A program made the translations under genes and the position numbers. From Symsagittifera roscoffensis (taxonomy: Eukaryota; Xenacoelomorpha; Acoela; Convolutidae), in the NCBI RefSeq assembly GCF_963678635.1, contig NC_087066.1:64052282-64116281 (forward strand): a stretch of 64,000 bases of DNA. The letters run 5' to 3'. Under the pieces are notes generated by a model. The model was not told the DNA's origin. It saw nothing but the letters and a program-made list of their open reading frames with translations, and made no database searches. Below, piece by piece: positions 58,537-64,000 of this stretch (positions are counted from its first letter, which is position 1; every line of letters starts with the position of its first letter).

Positions 58537-58890
58537 GCAAGTCATCTGTGGAAAATTCCCAAATCAGAAACCAAGTCTGTATTTGATATTGTCGGTTGAG
58601 CAATTGCGTCCTGTGAACAAACATCCTTCTGCATCAGCCAAATGGGCAATTTCCCTCCTAAAAGACACAACAAACTTAAGCAGTATCCCCAATTATCAAG
58701 AAATTTAGCAGTAAATCACATTATTCTTGCATAGTGTTTAAAAAATTAGGGTTTATTTTGGGATAATTTGCAAGGTTTTTGTTCCATGCACAAGAAACAA
58801 GATATATTGCTCACGTTTTCTGCAGATATCGTGGGCGAAACTAGCAGAGCAACTCATACCGGGATACTCACCGCATAATTTTTTTTTCAG

Positions 58891-59050
58891 ATCCTACCCC
58901 TGTGACTAATTTGGCATTGATTGAGAGGGGCACAGATAATCTGGTCATCACTTGGGATCCCCCCGCTCAGGGGCAGTACAATTTCTTACGGGTACAATTC
59001 ATGGCGGTCGATCAAGACAATTCATATTTCACAACTTTCACAGACAGGAC
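58891..59050 (+). CDS. Host receptor-like gene, exon j (FN3 domain 3, first half)
   Basis: Acceptor tttttttcag, donor gtaagc; enters in phase 1 and leaves in phase 2, 160 bp. It begins D-P-T-P-V-T-N-L and has the B-strand tryptophan in L-V-I-T-W-D-P-P, the commonest FN3 opening. This is the only intron in the run that leaves in phase 2, and the next recognisable exon enters in phase 2, which ties the two halves across a 4.2-kb intron. Confidence 0.82.
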
Positions 59051-59448
59051 GTAAGCAGTTTTGTTATCTTTTTTCAACCTTTTTTCAATGCTAATTTAAT
59101 GTCGAACTCAAACTCGACAAACAAAAAAAAATGATTTGAAATACCCAGACAAAAGGAAAAAAACTTGAGTTTAACCACGCATTTTTCTCATATTGGGTGG
59201 TTGACCTTAGACAAAAAGTGAAGAAGACAAAACTTATTACGCAGAATTAATCCGGTGAAAGTTTCAAACTGATTGTAAAATTAGGTTCAATATATTTATC
59301 CAAAAATCAATAATTGCAATTTAATTGTTGATCCATGGCCAAACTGGCAGAGTCAGTTTATTGGTTAGTTCGAAACCAATATTTGGAACTTAGAACTTTT
59401 TCATTTATGAAAATTTTAAGATTAACATTTTTTAACAATTACAAATCC

Positions 59449-59544
59449 AGCAAAATGAGGCAAAAACAACTTTAACTCCCATCCCATACGACGAGCAGCA
59501 AAATGAGGTAAAAACTACTTTAACTCCCATCACATACGATGGGC
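59449..59544. repeat. Two tandem copies of a 48-bp unit
   Basis: The unit starts agcaaaatgagg at 59449 and again at 59497, continuing with (a)aactttaactcccatc(c/a)catacga in both. There are four or five differences between copies. Confidence 0.75.
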
Positions 59545-60626
59545 ACTCTCTGAACAGAGAAGAACAAATCAGGGAACATTTTATTTTTTTCATAGTAAAT
59601 TCTCCTCACACGCTAAAAAATTACGGCATTTCTGAATCTTATACTAGGGGGACTCCATACCAGAAGGGACTGCCCCAGAAAAATTAAGAAAAAAAACCTG
59701 TTAGCTAGCTGAGTAATTCATAACAAGAAACAGTCCACCAGAGGCACCAATAATCTGGAATTTTTCTCTTCCAATCACATCTGGCATCAACATCTAAAAC
59801 AGTTCCCTATAAAATACACAATTAATTTACCCTTAAATTGAAAAATTGAAACAAACATTTAAACCTGAACAAACAATTAAATGTCACAAAAATCCTTTAT
59901 TTTACCCACGTTAGAATTATCAACCTTTGAGATCACTTTTGGAAGATGTATGAGAAGGTGCAATCAGAAGTCGACCAAGCGATGGTACACAGAAACACCA
60001 TATTGCACCGATTTACAAGGTAAAAATGTGCAAAAACGTGTTTCTAAGTGCCATCGTTTGGCTGACTTTCGACTAAGTATCCTCAGATACGAATTCTCGG
60101 ATGACCTTCAGATATGTTTTTGACCAAAACAAAGCGAGTTTTTAAAAACACAGAGGCGAAGCGGAGCTCCCCGCAACTCGAGATACAACAAAAACTGAAG
60201 TTGGTAAAAATGAAAAACATTCGGGAAACAAAAATAAAAAAAATCAAATTTTTCAGTTGAAGCAGCCCAAACAAAGCTTAAATGTTTTTCCAGTAGTTGA
60301 ACTGATTGTTCACAGCTTTTCTATCACAAAAAAAATTTTTAAATACTAATCATACAATTTGCAAATATGGAAAATGTATGACTAGAACTTTTTAATACCA
60401 TTTTTTTAATGAAGAGATACCAATTTCGATACCAATACAATAATTAAATACCTTTAGAACTCGATTAAACTCGATTTAGAAAACTATTTTGCAAAAATGT
60501 ATGAAACTTGTATTACTAGCCTTTTTCCATAGACTAGGTATATGAAATTGTAGCTAAGTGTATTAACTTTTTCAGTCTATAGAGGTCAACCCGGGAGATT
60601 AATAAGGCCACTGTTTTTTTAATAGC

Positions 60627-61080
60627 CAGTAAAATGTCAAACGTTTTCTTCTCACAGTTTTTGCCTAAATTTAACCCAATTTCACAAAAGTGAGCTCGAA
60701 AAAGTCAATTTTGTTGCTTATGCCAGTTCAATTGAATAAATCGACTATGTAGGAGATTCTTTAGCACAAAGTGCTGTGAAAACTCAGTAAACCGCAAAAA
60801 ATGAGCCAATGAATAAAAAACCAATCGCACTTAGAAAAATGTGTCATTTGGCTCAGCAAAACTTTGTTGACTTTTTTATGTAAGTACAATTGCTTTTTAA
60901 TCACTGGCTCATTTTTTGCGGTTTACCGAATCTTCACTGCACTTTATGTTAAGCAAGCTCTTACATTGCTTGGTGTATAAGTGGATAAAAGCAAGAAAAC
61001 TGAAGTTTCAAGCTCGTTTACCTGAAATTCGGTTAATTGGGTGAAATTGGCTGTGAGAAAAAAAACGCTCGGAATTTTAT
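60627..61080. repeat. 454-bp inverted-repeat element (probable MITE)
   Basis: Left sequences gttttcttctcacag, acccaatttcac and aaaccgcaaaaaatgagcca recur in inverse order on the other strand at 61030-61075 and 60905-60930 (tggctcattttttgcggttt). The arms are diverged. No target duplication or coding capacity was seen. Confidence 0.7.
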
Positions 61081-62105
61081 CAGAATTTTTATAGTGCATT
61101 TTTGAAATTCAGACATAAAATTGCACTTTTTAAGCGTGAAAGTTTGTTTGGCTCATTGTTAATCAAACAATAAAACTCAATCGATTTGAATTAACATTGA
61201 TTGACTGTTTCTTTCTGCTAATTTTTGAAAGAATTATTTTGTTCTGTTTCAAGGATATAATCTTAGCTGATTTTACAAATCAGATGGCACATAATTTCTG
61301 TAAAACGACCAAGCAATTTTTTAAAATAAGTTTTTTTGTCTAAACTAAACCCAATTTCAGAAAAATTTGTTTCAAATTTTCAATTTTGATTGTTTTGTAT
61401 GAATGTTATAAGCCAGCATATGGGACTTGTTCATCAAAAAATGTTATAAAAAATTTTCAGAAAAAAATGAAAATAAAGCGTGAACGAAACAAAAACTTCA
61501 ATTCAATGAAAGGTACCTGTAGCAATCGTCATAATTTTGCTGTAGCAGTCGTCAAAATGAATGGCTTTAGTATCTTAAAAATTAATGAAATATGGAATAA
61601 TTTATAAAAAAATGTTCTGTACCGATCCCTTAAAATTCTGAAAAAAAAAATTTTATACCTTTTTTATAGAAAATTTACAAACTGTCGAAATCATAAAAAA
61701 ACGACAAGCAACGGTAAATTGAAGAAAAGAAATTTTCAATTCAAACTTTTTGGCTTCAACAGCAATAGTTTTAATAACTTGAATATCAGTAAACTGTCAA
61801 ATGAATTTGAAGAAATTTTTCTGAACACATTTTTCAATTATGAAAATTAAAATGTTTGAGCAAAATTTGGCATATTTTTGAGCCAAATCTAACAAAACAT
61901 TGCTATCACTTATTTAAAAACAGACAAGGAAATGGAAAAAAAATGTTTACTTCAACCATCTTAGCTTAAATAACAATGGTGTTAATATCACAAAAATTCG
62001 ATACCTTGAATATCAGTTACTTGCTTGTGAGAAGATATTTTTGAAAACGATTTTTAAAGACACCTTAAAATTTAAAAACTAAAAAGTTTGAAAAAACTAA
62101 CAACT

Positions 62106-62350
62106 AGGGGAGCAGTGGTGAAGTGAAGGGGAGCAGTGGTGAAGTGGTTACGTCTCCGCCTCTCAATCGAAAGGTCGGATGTTCGAGGCCCACCATGATC
62201 CGTGCTCGTTGCTTGAGGGTGAGGCAACATTACCCAGCCCAGAAAAATAACCAAAAAAATTGCATGTAGTTCTTAAGCAGGGGCACAACAGCGGTTCGCC
62301 GTGATGGGCTGTACAGCTCGTATGTTGGTCCTATCCCTCGTGGATAAAAA
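62106..62350 (+). mobile_element. tRNA-derived SINE
   Basis: A tRNA-like head holds an A box (tggtgaagtggtt, about 62137-62149) and a B box (gatgttcgaggcc, about 62179-62190), the internal RNA polymerase III promoter. It is followed by a unique body (gcggttcgccgtgatgggct ...) and an A-rich end (ggataaaaatggaaaaaaaa). The first 20 bases of the head (aggggagcagtggtgaagtg) are present twice, 21 bp apart. The tRNA cloverleaf does not fold well, so it is a SINE rather than a tRNA gene. Mobilisation would need a LINE's proteins. Confidence 0.75.
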
Positions 62351-63277
62351 TGGAAAAAAAAACTTGGCAAACATTTAAACAAAAACCGACAAATTGTTGC
62401 TATTAATCCGTTAGAAGTACAGAAAATAATGTATTTTCAAGAAAAAAATTTTTTGCCTCCAAGTTTTTGAGGTGAAAATTGCAAAAACTGACCGTCAAAA
62501 GTATTCGCCATGATTGATTTGGTAGAAAGGAAGAAATTTCGAACAGTTTGTTTATCAGTTAGGGTTCCATGACAACCTGCCTGCTCCAATTTTTGTACAG
62601 AGTCCTCCTCTCCCCTCTGTAGGCAAGCTCGCTACACGTTGGCGCGACTGCGGCGATCACTATTTTGCTGTTATAATTTGTCTTAATTTAGACGGAAGGT
62701 ATATTGGCGCAGGGTAGCATGGGATAGGATAAAATGGAATTGGATAAGTTGTCCTGCTACCTCAGTTAGGTTGCTTCGGCTTCAAAAGAGGCCGTGATAA
62801 TCGGGTTTTGCTGGCATAATGTTTCGAATGTTCTTTTGCGTATTATTAAGTATGTATTTATGTACCAGTAAATTACCAGATTAGTAAACTGAGTTGCATA
62901 TAATTCTTGTTATAATCAGTGTCAATGAAGAATTTAATTATAGAACTCATAAATTTATAGAAAAATACTTAAAATACATTTCTAAAACTGCTAGGATCAT
63001 AATTTTATTTTGCTTTTTTGCTTCAAATTTAATTTTGAATCAAATTTCAGTCTTCAACTCATGTGATCGCAAAATCAAGTGTTGTTTTTTAAGTTCACTG
63101 ATTTGAGTCGTCAGACCTAATTTGTTAACTAATACTGTTTTAATATATAAAACATAGAAATGACTTTGAGCATTACCTACATGATGATTAAATGTTGAGA
63201 AGTATCTAAAAATCTTGTAGCAACTAGTTGAACAGGGTTTTTTCATTAAATCATGCACTGATCATTTTTAAATTTAG

Positions 63278-63396
63278 GCGTGACCCTTTTCTGGTCCAGT
63301 CTGGTTTGACGCCCGGAGTGCCCTACCAAATTAGAGTGACTACTGTGTCATACCAAGATTCTTCTTCGCCGACTGTAGAGCTTGTAGCAGAAACAG
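63278..63396 (+). CDS. Host receptor-like gene, exon k (FN3 domain 3, second half)
   Basis: Acceptor aatttag, donor gtaata; enters in phase 2 and leaves in phase 1, 119 bp. It encodes S-G-L-T-P-G-V-P-Y-Q-I-R-V, the E-F loop and tyrosine corner of an FN3 domain, and ends in a V-A-E-T strand. Leaving in phase 1 predicts at least one more phase-1 exon beyond the window. No stop codon, membrane segment or polyadenylation site belonging to this gene is present before 64000. Confidence 0.82.
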
Positions 63397-64000
63397 GTAA
63401 TAACAGTTTTAGCCGACGAATCTGAATCTATTTAGAAAATTAACAGCTATGTTGCTGAGCAAATAACAATTTCCATGTGTGATCAATCTTGTGCAATATT
63501 TCTATGGTTATTTGTTTTACAATAAGCCTCAAAAATCAGGCGAACAAGTAAGTTGGTGTTACAACAATTCGTGAAATACTGACTGAGTTATACTGTATGC
63601 GTTCCCGTGTTCATCTCGCAGCGATAATCGTAAAGGATGTGGAACAATGTATGGCCATTATGTAGAACTTGATTTTTACATAATGTCTATGAAAATCTTT
63701 TCCCATAATTGTGGCCACAACGTCAATAATGGAAAAATATCAAATAAAAAACAAACTGCTACAAAAAAATGATTAATTCATTTATAATTCATTTTATTTG
63801 CAGCATGTTTTTGCAGCAGATGAATACTGCAATCTAAATCCAGTAGATAGAGCAGAGTGCAGCAAATAAATACTGCAATCTTTTTTCTGTTTTTTATAAC
63901 CCTTTTATAACTTATTTTTCGAATTTGCCGGTAGCCCCGATGTTAATTCGGCAACAAAAAATCAATAGTCTAGTCTGGACAGGGTTTTAAGTAGCAGAAA

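Larger units (their letters stand above)
59051..63277. other. Last intron (4.2 kb): no gene
   Basis: Separates the two halves of FN3 domain 3. Besides the items listed separately (48-bp direct duplication, inverted-repeat element at 60627-61080, SINE at 62106-62350), it is AT-rich with no supported exon. Open frames at 59881-60123, 61386-61607 and 62894-63106 lack domains. Confidence 0.55.

Noticed and set aside
62127-62200. Possible functional tRNA gene
   Set aside because: A and B boxes are present, but the anticodon and acceptor stems do not pair and the sequence continues into a SINE body.

Overview
KIND OF GENOME. The window is nuclear DNA of an animal. It is AT-rich and mostly non-coding, with spliceosomal introns, long A/T homopolymers and several classes of transposable element. 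I could not fix the phylum from sequence alone; the domain set (CUB, fibronectin type II-like, fibronectin type III) only says metazoan. There is no sign of bacterial or organellar DNA. Nearly all longer open reading frames are chance frames or transposon debris.

HOST GENE. One host gene can be supported. It lies on the + strand, enters from upstream and leaves downstream. Eleven exons (1888-1949, 2586-2801, 3200-3362, 11703-11873, 30539-30691, 31428-31535, 56273-56572, 57393-57635, 58312-58536, 58891-59050, 63278-63396) join in one reading phase without a stop and give 640 codons (1,920 nt). In order they encode: a CUB domain; a fibronectin type II-like module; FN3 domain 1 (two exons); FN3 domain 2 (one exon); a two-exon segment of about 156 residues that I do not recognise; and FN3 domain 3 (two exons). 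Most domain borders are phase-1 introns, the usual pattern of shuffled extracellular modules. The product is probably the ectodomain of a receptor or a secreted adhesion/matrix protein. No signal peptide, membrane segment or cytoplasmic domain falls in the window.

INTRONS AS TRANSPOSON TERRITORY. Intron 3 (3363-11702) holds a decayed Ty3/gypsy element on the + strand. Intron 4 (11874-30538) holds a second, more decayed LTR element whose terminal and flanking repeats are arranged P-Q-interior-Q-P, a 2.95-kb palindrome punctuated by three hAT-type MITE copies, and a decayed non-LTR retrotransposon. Intron 6 (31536-56272) holds a minus-strand complex: a Ty3/gypsy element sharing an LTR with a neighbouring gag-pro fragment, a 4.83-kb tandem duplication fusing Ty3 RT to LINE RT, one fuller LINE with ORF1, endonuclease and RT, and a DNA element with 139-bp tandem repeats in one end. 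The last introns contain MITEs and a tRNA-derived SINE.

HUNT. I found no new defence, metabolic or signalling system. The items most worth checking are the modular receptor gene with its unrecognised segment, its GC-AG intron, the chimeric tandem duplication with uneven divergence, the large palindrome, and the permuted LTR repeats. All translations and alignments were done by eye, so identities are stated only loosely.
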